DNA from: JBGMEA01 sp963674555
Lineage (GTDB): Bacteria; Bacillota; Clostridia; Eubacteriales; Anaerofustaceae
Length of the DNA stretch: 64,000 nucleotides
Assembly: GCA_963674555.1 (NCBI GenBank)
Contig: OY771429.1
Coordinates: forward strand, 868,001-932,000
Reading direction: 5' to 3'
The stretch's first letter is position 1. Each line of letters starts with the position of its first letter. Shown here piece after piece: positions 52,839 to 62,400 of this stretch. The notes beneath the pieces are model-generated. The model was not told the origin of the DNA, ran no database searches, and saw nothing but the letters and a program-made list of their open reading frames with translations. Position numbers and translations under genes: made by a program.

Positions 52839-52958
52839 ATGATGAACATACTGTGTGGATATCATAACGCATCGACGATAAAATCGATCCGAAATTACAG
52901 ATCGGTACTGCTTACCGCCCCTTCGATACGCATAAAAAAAGAATCAATATGCCTATAA
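52839..52958 (+). CDS. Possible 39-residue basic peptide
   Basis: ATGATGAACATACTGTGTGG starts a 39-residue frame ending RIKKESICL, with AGGT 9-12 nt upstream. Two nt after the stop comes a strong terminator hairpin (ATCGC...GCGAT, then six T), as expected for a short independent gene or leader peptide. The composition is basic and Ser-rich, without a known motif. Weak support. Confidence 0.3.
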   Translation: MMNILCGYHNASTIKSIRNYRSVLLTAPSIRIKKESICL

Positions 52959-52960
52959 TG

Positions 52961-52991
52961 ATCGCTTCGCTTAACGCGGCGCGATTTTTTA
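52961..52991 (+). terminator. Intrinsic terminator
   Basis: ATCGC-TT-CGC and GCG-GC-GCGAT pair around TTAAC, followed by TTTTTT. Confidence 0.8.
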
Positions 52992-53131
52992 TATCCAATC
53001 AGAAGAAATACGGAAAGGAGGATATACCGACGAATATGCAGATAAAATCCAAGCGGGAGGTGATCCTCTTATCTCGTCCAAGGCGCACGTTAGCGCCTTT
53101 TCAATTTGCCTGTAGGGATCGTGAAAAGCGA

Positions 53132-53166
53132 AGGATATTGCATATCCTCTTTGCTTAACATATAAT
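53132..53166 (+). promoter_or_regulatory. Promoter with operator over the -35 box
   Basis: TTGCAT (53138-53143), 17 nt, TATAAT (53161-53166). A perfect inverted repeat, AGGATAT-TGC-ATATCCT (53132-53148), is centred on the -35 box, so a repressor or activator probably acts here on the membrane-protein pair. Confidence 0.65.
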
Positions 53167-53200
53167 AGAGTCAATAAGAGTTTACTCGGGGGTGGGATAA

Positions 53201-53962
53201 ATGAATGAAGTAAAGAATGTTTGGCGCATACACGCAGCGGTAAGTGTTTTTCAATTGCTCTTTATGGTGTATTTCCCGACGGAAATACTGCCGAACGGCG
53301 CTGTCATTTTTGCATTCGGCATACCGTTTTCACTGTCGATCGGGGTATCGTTTCTTTATTACCTTCGCAAAGACACCGACCCTTATGTCAAGCTCGCGAG
53401 CATGCGGGCAAGTCTGCTCTGTCCGCTTATCGCGGTTCTTCTTTATTTTGCGATCACGACTGTTCGTAACGGGTTTGCATCGTTTGATTGGCTCAATGCC
53501 CTGTATGTCTTAGCTGCTTATACGTTCTTTGTTGTCGCTATGGCGATCCGTTCTCGAATGTACACCTTTCCCGAATATAAGTATTTTTCACACAGATATC
53601 TCGATAAACGAAAAGATAAAATGATACGTTTTTACAAAACGATAGAAGGCGAAGAACAGCAAATCGGTTATTTGCAAGACAATAAGATCATGACCATCGG
53701 TTGGTTCAACGGGCAGATCGGCCACATTGACGGCAATCGCGTTTATGCGGAAAAGGGACCGAACGATCTGATCGGCTTCTTTGAAGAAGGCGGAAACGTT
53801 TATGACGCAAACGGAGAACTGATCGGAAAATCCAGCAAGGTAAACGGTGTCGTGACAAAACGAGATGAACGCGCGCCGCTCGGTAAGATCGATATCGGTA
53901 CGGTTGATAATAAAGATATCCCCGCAGGCGCGGCGTTATTATTATTCTACGAACAATTATGA
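53201..53962 (+). CDS. Membrane protein with C-terminal beta domain (pair, copy 1)
   Basis: A 253-residue protein with four hydrophobic helices in the first 120 residues, then a soluble domain rich in short strands (GYLQDNKIMTIGWFNGQIGH, NVYDANGELIGKSSKVNG) and the unusual terminal sequence IPAGAALLLFYEQL. The same ending occurs in the next gene. The repeated GxVYDANGxLIG-like strands suggest a small beta-prism or repeat fold. Function unknown. The start follows GGGGGTGGG. Confidence 0.7.
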   Translation: MNEVKNVWRIHAAVSVFQLLFMVYFPTEILPNGAVIFAFGIPFSLSIGVSFLYYLRKDTDPYVKLASMRASLLCPLIAVLLYFAITTVRNGFASFDWLNALYVLAAYTFFVVAMAIRSRMYTFPEYKYFSHRYLDKRKDKMIRFYKTIEGEEQQIGYLQDNKIMTIGWFNGQIGHIDGNRVYAEKGPNDLIGFFEEGGNVYDANGELIGKSSKVNGVVTKRDERAPLGKIDIGTVDNKDIPAGAALLLFYEQL

Positions 53963-54008
53963 GAACGATAAGGTAGGATTTTGATACGGATCCTCGTTTG
54001 GAGGTAGT

Positions 54009-54791
54009 GTGAAAAATAGATATACGCCATGGATCATTCAAGCAGCCGTTGGTTTTTCGCAATGGCTGTTTTTATCATACGCGCCGATACATAACGAAAC
54101 ATTCAGTCTCGGTATGTTTATACTGACGGCTTTTGTTTTTTACATGCCCAATCTCGTTACGATTTTTTTCTATTTACACAAACAAAGCGATATGTACATT
54201 AAACGCGCGTCAACGCGCTCAAGTTTTATTTTTCCCCTAATTGCGGTAATCGCATATTTTACGTTTAGCGTGTTCCCAAATGAAGAGCTGACTTTGAATT
54301 CACCAAGTTCTTTGATCATCCTGGCGCTTTTTGGCGTATTCGGTTTGGCGCAAATATTGTATTTTCGTTGGCTTCTGAATCCCGAATATATCTACTTTAA
54401 ACAGGTCCGCTCATCGAAAATTCTGCCTTACAGGAAGACCTTAACGGTAGGACCGAAAACGCGGATATATAAAATAAACGATAAAACTAAAAAGCTTGTC
54501 GCGTATTTTCAAGAACGTGTTATTTTCAACGCGGATGACATACCTATTCCGATCGGTGTCGTACACGGAAACGAGATCTTTTCGGTTGAGGATCTGGATA
54601 ATGCGATCGGCACTTTCGATGTGTACGGCTATGTATGCGATGCAGACGGTAAAAGACTCGGAAAAGTGAATATGTACGCAAAGACTGTGGATAAAAAGAC
54701 GGACGACGGACGCAGGATACAGATCGGCACGATGGATAAGTCTTTTAACGCTGCGGGCGCTGCGCTGCTTTTGTTCTACGAACAGTTATAA
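54009..54791 (+). CDS. Membrane protein with C-terminal beta domain (pair, copy 2)
   Basis: A 260-residue paralogue of the preceding gene: four helices, a Tyr-rich link (NPEYIYFKQVRSSKILPYRK), a beta-rich domain (FDVYGYVCDADGKRLGKVN), and the terminal FNAAGAALLLFYEQL. It starts with GTG at 54009, 5-6 nt after GGAGGT, 46 nt downstream of copy 1, so they form an operon. The shared hydrophobic tail may mediate pairing of the two proteins or insertion into a complex. Confidence 0.7.
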   Translation: MKNRYTPWIIQAAVGFSQWLFLSYAPIHNETFSLGMFILTAFVFYMPNLVTIFFYLHKQSDMYIKRASTRSSFIFPLIAVIAYFTFSVFPNEELTLNSPSSLIILALFGVFGLAQILYFRWLLNPEYIYFKQVRSSKILPYRKTLTVGPKTRIYKINDKTKKLVAYFQERVIFNADDIPIPIGVVHGNEIFSVEDLDNAIGTFDVYGYVCDADGKRLGKVNMYAKTVDKKTDDGRRIQIGTMDKSFNAAGAALLLFYEQL

Positions 54792-54906
54792 CAAAATACG
54801 ATTGATAATGAACGAAACGATGCTTGAAAATAGCGATATAAGCGATCGTCTATTTTATTTGAACAAGCTTCGGTGTATAATAAATACAACAGACAGGGAG
54901 GGATTT

Positions 54907-55593
54907 ATGGCCGTCAAAGAAGAGCTGCTGGAATTTGTCAGAAAGGCGTTGCCTTTTTGGAAAGACTTAACACCTGATGAACGGCGCGAAGTGAACAATA
55001 CCGTTTCTTTGCGCATGTATAAGAAAGGTGATTTTTTACATAAAGCGGATCAAGATTGCGCAGGGCTTTTGGTGATCAGAAAAGGTCAGGTGCGCGCGTA
55101 TATCTTATCGGATGCGGGTAAAGAGATCACTTTGTATAGATTGCTTGAACACGACATCTGCTTATTCTCCGCTTCCTGCATTATGAAAAACATCACATTC
55201 GATGTCATGATCGAAGCCGAAAAAGACAGCGAAGTATTGCTTTTACCGACTGCTTTATACAATAAGCTGAACAAACACAATATGTCTGTTTCCGATTTCA
55301 CAAACCAACTCCTTTCTTCGAGATTCTCGGATGTCATGTGGGTAATGGAACAGGTCATGTTCATGAGTTTCGATAAGCGGTTGGCGATCTTTTTATTGGA
55401 ACAATCCGCGCTCGATGATTCGGATGAATTGAAAATGACTCACGAAGCCATCGCAAAAAACTTAGGTTCGGCACGTGAAGTCGTCACGCGTATGCTCAAT
55501 TACTTTCAAAACGAAGGATACGTCACGTTGCAACGCGGCGGCATCATCATCAAAGATTACGACGCACTTGAAAAACTCAGTGACGATGAATAG
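54907..55593 (+). CDS. Crp/Fnr-family regulator
   Basis: A 228-residue regulator. Residues about 15-125 form the cyclic-nucleotide-type beta-barrel (YKKGDFLHKADQDCAGLLVI, RKGQVRAYILSDAGKEITLY, DICLFSASC). The C-terminal winged helix reads MTHEAIAKNLGSAREVVTRM and LNYFQNEGYVTLQRGGIII. Cys residues in the barrel (QDCAG, ICLFSASC) do not make the classic Fnr Fe-S cluster, so the signal is uncertain. I place the start at 54907 after GGGAGGG; longer in-frame starts lack this site. TATAAT at 54876-54881 probably serves as its -10 box. Confidence 0.85.
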   Translation: MAVKEELLEFVRKALPFWKDLTPDERREVNNTVSLRMYKKGDFLHKADQDCAGLLVIRKGQVRAYILSDAGKEITLYRLLEHDICLFSASCIMKNITFDVMIEAEKDSEVLLLPTALYNKLNKHNMSVSDFTNQLLSSRFSDVMWVMEQVMFMSFDKRLAIFLLEQSALDDSDELKMTHEAIAKNLGSAREVVTRMLNYFQNEGYVTLQRGGIIIKDYDALEKLSDDE

Positions 55594-55612
55594 TATTAAA
55601 TCATACACAAAT

Positions 55613-55643
55613 AAAAAAACACCGCAATAGCGGTGTTTTTTTG
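55613..55643. terminator. Bidirectional terminator (crp-like / rpoC)
   Basis: AAAAAAACACCGC/GCGGTGTTTTTTT with a short AATA-type loop. Confidence 0.93.
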
Positions 55644-55649
55644 ATGATC

Positions 55650-58600
55650 TTAATCGAGATCTTCTTCGCTTAAGTCTTCTTTTTCAAAAACAAGATCGTC
55701 TTCAGCCGGGATATCGTCTATCAAAGCGGCAGTATGCGCAATGATCGGTACATCTTCGTCGTCATCCAGATCGATGATGATGTCATCACTTTGTTCGAGT
55801 GTATCGCTGTCGAGATCGTCTTGCATGATGATCTCCATTTCCTCTTCATCGAAATCATCGCCTTCATAGATCGGAACTTCTTTTTCAAGCTCTATCTCTC
55901 TATAGGCTTTGATGCCCGTTCCGGCGGGGATCAGTTTCCCTATGATGATGTTTTCTTTTAATCCAATGAGCGGATCGGTCTTCCCTTTGATCGCAGCGTC
56001 TGTTAAAACACGCGTCGTTTCTTGGAAAGAAGCCGCCGATAAGAACGATGATGTCGCAAGGGACGCTTTCGTGATCCCGAGCAGGATCTGATCCGAGGTC
56101 GCGGGTGTATTGCCCTTATCGATCACATTCTGATTTTTTCTTCTGAATTCGAATTTATCGATCACGCTGCCCGGAAGCATCGCAGAATCTTCGGTATCGT
56201 CAACACGACGTTTTCTGAGCATTTGTCTGATGATCAATTCGATATGTTTATCACTGATATGAACGCCTTGCAATCTGTACACTTTTTGCACTTCTTGTAA
56301 GATGTAACGCTGCACCGCATCCGCGCCTTTAATGGCAAGCAGATCATGCGGATTGATGTTCCCTTTGGTCAGCGGTTCGCCCGGTTCCACCGTATCGCCT
56401 TCTTTGACGATAAGTGTTTCGCCATACGGGATATCGTACTTTTTTGCTTCGCCAAGTTCGTTCGTAACTTCTACGACTCGACCTTTTTTGCCTTCGCCCA
56501 GTGTGACATTGCCCGCGATCTCCGTAACGGTCGCGACCCCTTTCGGACGTCTTGCTTCAAAGAGCTCTTCCACCCTCGGCAAACCTTGGGTAATATCGTC
56601 AGCTCCGGCAACACCGCCTGTATGGAAGGTACGCATCGTAAGTTGCGTGCCCGGTTCTCCGATGGATTGCGCCGCGATCGTTCCGACCGCTTCGCCGATG
56701 TTGACCGTTTTTAATGTCGTCAGATCCATACCGTAGCACTTTTGGCATACGCCGATCGAGCTTTGGCAATTGAATACCGTTCTTATGCTTACTTTCTTGA
56801 TGCCCGCATCAACGATGTTATCCGCGATCTTCACGGTTATCATTTCGTTTTTGCCGACCAATACTTCGCCCGTTTCGGGATCATACACATCTTCAAAAGC
56901 GTATCTTCCTTTGATGCGTTCCTGTAAGGATTCTATCTCATCGTTGCCGTTCATGATCGCTTCCACGACAAATCCTGTCTGCGTTCCGCAATCTGATTCG
57001 CGTATGATCTGATCTTGGCTGACATCAACAAGTCTTCTTGTCAAATAGCCTGATTCTGCTGTTCTGAGCGCCGTATCGGCAAGTCCTTTTCTGGCACCGT
57101 GTGTCGAGATGAAGAATTCCAACACATCCAATCCTTCTCGGAAATTGGAACGGATCGGAAGTTCGATGATCTCTCCTGTCGGAGAAGCCATCAATCCTCG
57201 CATGCCGGCAAGCTGCCTGATCTGGTTCTTGCTTCCTCTGGCACCCGATACCGCCATCATGTTGATCGGGTTCTTCGGATTTAAGTGATCCATAAGAGCA
57301 TGGGTGACTTCGTCAGTCGCTCTTGTCCATACGTCGATCGTTTTTCTTTTTCTTTCTTCTTCCGTATATAAACCGCGTGTGAAGTTCTTATAAATGTTGT
57401 TGACTTCTTCGTCCGCGCGTTCGAGTATTTCTGTTTTCGCTTCAGGCACTTCCATATCGGCAATACCGATCGTTACCGCTCCTTTGGTCGAATACGCAAA
57501 GCCCATGCGTTTGATATCATCGAGCATGATCGAAGTTTTCGCCGCGCCGTGCGCAACGAAACATTTATAAACGATGTTCGAAAGCATGCCTTTGTCCACG
57601 ACTTTATCGATCTCTAAAGCAAATTGTTCTTCAAGAGTGTCGCGTTTCACAAAGCCCAGATCTTGCGGAATGATCTCATTGAATAAGAATCTGCCCACCG
57701 TACTTTCAACAAGACGCGTGTACTTGTGTCCGTCGATCTCTTTGGTCATGCGTACTTTCACGCGCGCGTGCAGATCTACATCCTTATTTTCATAAGCCAT
57801 TTCCATTTCAGCTTGGTCAGTAAAGCACTTACCTTCGCCCTTAACGCCTTCTTCTTCCAATGTCAGATAGAAAGAGCCTAGGATCATATCTTGAGAAGGC
57901 GCAACAACGGGATTACCGTCTTGCGGTTTCAAGATATTGTAAGCCGCAAGCATTAAGATTCGCGCTTCAGCTTGCGCTTCCACGGAAAGCGGTACGTGTA
58001 CAGCCATTTGGTCACCGTCGAAATCGGCATTGTATGCCGTACAAACGAGCGGGTGCAGTTTGATCGCGCGCCCTTCGACGAGCACGGGTTCAAACGCTTG
58101 GATACCGAGTCTGTGCAATGTCGGCGCACGGTTTAAAAGTACCGGGTGGTCTTTAATAACATCGTCCAATACATCCCAAACTTCGGGACGAAGACGTTCC
58201 ACCATGCGTTTTGCGCTTTTGATGTTCTGCGCGTATTTCCGTTGTACGAGTTCACGCATAACGAAAGGTTTGAACAGTTCGATCGCCATTTCTTTCGGCA
58301 GACCGCACTGATACATTTTGAGTTCAGGGCCGACTACGATAACCGAACGTCCCGAATAATCCACACGTTTACCGAGCAAATTCTGACGGAAGCGTCCCTG
58401 TTTCCCTTTAAGCATATCGGAAAGCGAACGCAGCGGACGGTTTCCGGGTCCCGTAACGGGTCTTCCGCGTCTGCCGTTGTCGATGAGTGCATCGACCGCT
58501 TCCTGTAGCATACGTTTTTCGTTTTGTATGATGATGTCTGGTGCGTCCAGATCCAACAGTTTTTGCAAACGGTTGTTTCGGTTTATCACCCTTCTGTATA

Positions 58601-59369
58601 GATCGTTCAAGTCACTGGTCGCAAATCTTCCGCCGTCCAGCATAACCATCGGTCTGAGTTCAGGCGGTATCACGGGAACAGCCTCAAGGATCATATATTC
58701 AGGACGATTGTCCGATTGACGGAAAGCTTCGATGATCTCAAGTCTGCGGATCGCCTTTACTTTCTTTTGCCCTGTGCCATTCGCAATGATCTCTTGCAAT
58801 TCTTCGGCTTCTTTATCCAAATCGATTTTCTTGAGAAGATCGAGTATCGCTTCCGCGCCGATCTTCGCCGTAAATTCGTTTCCGAAACGCATCCTGTTTT
58901 CTTTGTATTCGCTTTCGCTCATCAGTTGTTTCGGTTCCAGCGGCGTGTTGCCTGGTTCCGTTACGATGTAGGAAGCGAAATAGATCACGCGTTCCAATTC
59001 TTTCGGTGTGATCTCAAGGATCACGCCGATACGGCTCGGTATCCCTTTGAAATACCAGATATGCGTAACCGGAGCCGCAAGTTCAATGTGCCCCATACGC
59101 TCACGGCGCACTTTTGATTTGGTCACTTCAACGCCGCAACGGTCGCAGATGACCCCTTTGTTTTTGACTTGTTTATATTTACCGCAATGACATTCCCAGT
59201 CCTTCATCGGTCCGAATATCTTTTCGCAGAACAATCCGTCCTTTTCGGGTTTGGATGTTCTGTAGTTAATGGTTTCGGGTTTCGTAACTTTCCCGTAAGA
59301 CCATTCTCTGATCTTTTCCGGTGAAGCCAACCCTATCCTTATCGCTTTAAAATTATTTAATTCGTTCAA
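55650..59369 (-). CDS. rpoC: RNA polymerase beta' subunit
   Basis: A 1239-residue beta' subunit. The N-terminal zinc finger (CHCGKYK...CDRCGVEV), the clamp, the catalytic NADFDGD that binds the active-site Mg, and the trigger-loop region (GEAVGTIAAQSIGEPGTQLT) are intact. The last 71 residues after VPIYEGDDF are unusual: 33 are Asp or Glu and almost none basic. Translation starts with TTG (59367-59369), 7 nt after AGGAGG. It lies 59 nt downstream of rpoB. Confidence 0.97.
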   Translation of the reverse strand: MNELNNFKAIRIGLASPEKIREWSYGKVTKPETINYRTSKPEKDGLFCEKIFGPMKDWECHCGKYKQVKNKGVICDRCGVEVTKSKVRRERMGHIELAAPVTHIWYFKGIPSRIGVILEITPKELERVIYFASYIVTEPGNTPLEPKQLMSESEYKENRMRFGNEFTAKIGAEAILDLLKKIDLDKEAEELQEIIANGTGQKKVKAIRRLEIIEAFRQSDNRPEYMILEAVPVIPPELRPMVMLDGGRFATSDLNDLYRRVINRNNRLQKLLDLDAPDIIIQNEKRMLQEAVDALIDNGRRGRPVTGPGNRPLRSLSDMLKGKQGRFRQNLLGKRVDYSGRSVIVVGPELKMYQCGLPKEMAIELFKPFVMRELVQRKYAQNIKSAKRMVERLRPEVWDVLDDVIKDHPVLLNRAPTLHRLGIQAFEPVLVEGRAIKLHPLVCTAYNADFDGDQMAVHVPLSVEAQAEARILMLAAYNILKPQDGNPVVAPSQDMILGSFYLTLEEEGVKGEGKCFTDQAEMEMAYENKDVDLHARVKVRMTKEIDGHKYTRLVESTVGRFLFNEIIPQDLGFVKRDTLEEQFALEIDKVVDKGMLSNIVYKCFVAHGAAKTSIMLDDIKRMGFAYSTKGAVTIGIADMEVPEAKTEILERADEEVNNIYKNFTRGLYTEEERKRKTIDVWTRATDEVTHALMDHLNPKNPINMMAVSGARGSKNQIRQLAGMRGLMASPTGEIIELPIRSNFREGLDVLEFFISTHGARKGLADTALRTAESGYLTRRLVDVSQDQIIRESDCGTQTGFVVEAIMNGNDEIESLQERIKGRYAFEDVYDPETGEVLVGKNEMITVKIADNIVDAGIKKVSIRTVFNCQSSIGVCQKCYGMDLTTLKTVNIGEAVGTIAAQSIGEPGTQLTMRTFHTGGVAGADDITQGLPRVEELFEARRPKGVATVTEIAGNVTLGEGKKGRVVEVTNELGEAKKYDIPYGETLIVKEGDTVEPGEPLTKGNINPHDLLAIKGADAVQRYILQEVQKVYRLQGVHISDKHIELIIRQMLRKRRVDDTEDSAMLPGSVIDKFEFRRKNQNVIDKGNTPATSDQILLGITKASLATSSFLSAASFQETTRVLTDAAIKGKTDPLIGLKENIIIGKLIPAGTGIKAYREIELEKEVPIYEGDDFDEEEMEIIMQDDLDSDTLEQSDDIIIDLDDDEDVPIIAHTAALIDDIPAEDDLVFEKEDLSEEDLD

Positions 59370-59428
59370 GGAAGTTCCTCCTCTATCTATCTTTCGCTAC
59401 TATCCCGTCGACACTTTAGGATGTTTTC

Positions 59429-62400
59429 TTAAAAGTCGTCGTCCTCATCATCTTCGCCGTACAGAACTTCGATCGATGCTTCCGCTTCTTCGAGATCATC
59501 ATCTTCGTCTTCGCTGTCGATATCTTCGATCAGTTCCTCTTCGATCTCATAAGAACCTTCATCGTCTTCATCATCTTCAACGATCTCATCGTCCCGTTCG
59601 TCTTCGTCGCTGAATTCGGCAAGCAGATCTTCTTCGTCCGCCGATTCATCCAATGTCAGATCGTCATCGATCACCAAGATCGGTGTATCGATATTCACAT
59701 CGTCATCGAGTTCCTCTTCTATCTCCAAGACCTCATCTTCTTCCGAGATCACATTGATGTCCAAACTCAAGCTTTGGAATTCCTTGATGAGTACTTTGAA
59801 GGATTCCGGTATGCCCGGCTTCGGTATGTTTTCACCTTTGACGATCGCTTCATACGCCTTAACACGTCCGACAACATCATCCGATTTAACTGTAAGTATC
59901 TCTTGCAATAAGTTAGCTGCGCCGTAAGCTTCAAGTGCCCACACTTCCATTTCGCCGAAACGTTGCCCGCCGAATTGCGCTTTACCGCCGAGCGGTTGCT
60001 GTGTAACCAAGGAGTAAGGACCCGTGGAACGTGCGTGCATTTTATCATCGACAAGGTGATGCAATTTGAGCATATACATATAACCGACAGTTATCGGGCT
60101 GACGAATTTTTCGCCGCTTCGCCCGTCGTATAATTCTATCTTTCCGCTTCGGTCATAACCCGCTTTTTCCAAAAGATCCATCGTGTCATTTTCCGTCGCG
60201 CCGTCAAATACCGGTGTCGCGATTTCCCAACCGAGCGCTCTGCACGCAAGGCCCAGATGCACTTCCAATACCTGCCCGATGTTCATCCTCGAAGGAACGC
60301 CCAGCGGACTCAGCACGATCTCAAGCGGTGTTCCGTCCGGAAGGAACGGCATATCCTCTTCGGGGAGTATACGTGAGATAACACCTTTGTTTCCGTGGCG
60401 TCCCGCCATTTTGTCTCCGACCGATATCTTACGTTTTACCGCAACGTACACACGCACCAAGCGATTAACGCCGGGTTTCAGTTCGTCGCCGTTTTCTCTG
60501 GTAAATTCTTTTACGTCTACAACGATACCTGATTCACCATGCGGAACTTTCAAAGAAGTATCACGCACTTCTCTGGCTTTTTCGCCAAAGATCGCACGCA
60601 GTAATCTTTCTTCCGCCGATAAGTCCGTTTCGCCCTTCGGCGTAACTTTGCCGACTAAGATATCGTCACTCGTTACTTCCGCACCGATACGGATCACGCC
60701 GTCCGCATCCAAATTCTTCAAAGCATCTTCACCGACATTCGGTATCTCTCTTGTGATCTCTTCGGGTCCGAGCTTCGTTTCTCTGGCTTCGGCTTCGTGT
60801 TCTTCGATGTGGATCGATGTGTAAACATCATCTTTAACGAGTTTTTCACTTATTAGGATGGCATCCTCGTAGTTATAGCCTTCCCATGTCATAAATCCTA
60901 CCAAGATGTTGCGTCCCAACGCCAAGTCGCCTTTGTCCGTCGAAGGACCGTCGGCAATGATCTCGCCCGCTTTCACAGCTTGATTTAAGATAACCAGCGG
61001 TCGTTGGTTAATGCATGTACCTTGGTTGGAACGTTTGAATTTGAGTAGTTCATATCGTTTGCGCAGTGATGAATGCGGATCTTTTATAACGATCTCGTTC
61101 GCCGTAACTTTTTCGACGATACCGTCGATCTCGCTCACAACACATACACCGGAGTCTTTTGCTGCTTTATGTTCGATACCTGTACCGACCACAGGCGCCT
61201 GCGGATTCAAAAGCGGCACAGCTTGTCGTTGCATATTCGATCCCATCAATGCGCGGTTAGCGTCATCGTTCTCAAGGAACGGGATCAACGATGTCGCGAC
61301 CGATACGATCTGTCTCGGAGAAATATCCATATAATCCACTTGCGTCGCAAGTACGGTCACAAAATCTCTTTTCTTGCCGATTCGTCCGGTAACGCGTTCA
61401 TGGATGAATCTTCCGTTCTCATCGATCGGTTCATTCGCTTGCGCAATGGCAAATCGACCTTCTTCGCTCGCCGCGATATAGTCGATCTGTCCGGTTACAT
61501 GACCGTCTACGACTTTTTGATACGGCGTTTCGATGAATCCGTATTTATTCACTCTGGCATAGGTGCTCATCGAACCGATCAATCCGATGTTCGGACCTTC
61601 AGGCGTTTCGATCGGGCATACCCTGCCGTAATGAGAATGGTGTACATCTCGCACGTCAAAACCGGCTCTCTCTCTCGAAAGCCCTCCGGGTCCCAATGCG
61701 GATAGTCTTCTTTTATGCGTAAGTTCCGTCAGCGGATTGGTTTGGTCCATAAACTGCGAAAGTTGGGAAGAACCGAAAAATTCTTTCAGCGCAGCGCTGA
61801 CGGGTCGTATGTTTACAAGTCCTTGCGGAGTGATCTCTTCGGGATCGGTCACAGCCATACGCTCTTTGACCACGCGTTCCAAACGCGAAAGCCCTATGCG
61901 GAATTGGTTTTGTAAAAGTTCTCCCACCGAACGCAAGCGTCTGTTGCCGAGGTGGTCGATGTCGTCCAATTCGCCTACATTGTGGTCCAATCCCAAATTA
62001 TAGTTTACAGCCGCAATGATATCTTCGACTGTGATGCATTTTGATAAAAGACGGTTCAGGTTGTCCGTGAACATCTTTTTCATTTCTTCCGGTTCGACTT
62101 CCGTATCCAATATCTCTTGCAATACAGCCGTGTTCACCATCTCCGTCACGTCGAGATCCGAAATGTCAAACGGTATACCATACGCCACGGGATCCACAAC
62201 ACCGTTTCCGATAACGTTGAATTCCTTGTCGTCTTCCACTTGTATTTTCACATGGTTGATACCGCTGTTTTGCACACTCCAAGCTACTTCTTCCATGATC
62301 TTTTCACCTTTCGAAAGAAGCAATTCGCCCGTACGCGGGTCTGCGATATTTTGTGCGGAAACACGCCCTATCAATCTTGATGCGAGCGATAATTTTTTAT

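Larger units (their letters stand above)
52559..53200. other. Gene-poor region with two terminators and small possible peptides
   Basis: No large gene. Landmarks in order are: a possible 39-residue peptide (52839-52958), a terminator (52961-52990), a purine-rich stretch AAAGGAGGATATACC (53023-53037), a second terminator-like hairpin AAGGCGC/GCGCCTT (53080-53101), and the promoter of the membrane-protein pair. The order short-peptide, terminator, leader, terminator is like an attenuated leader region. I see no known riboswitch. Confidence 0.45.

Noticed and set aside
53036..53158. 40-residue basic peptide after AAAGGAGG
   Set aside because: The ribosome site is too far (about 14 nt), and a terminator-like hairpin and an operator lie inside the frame.
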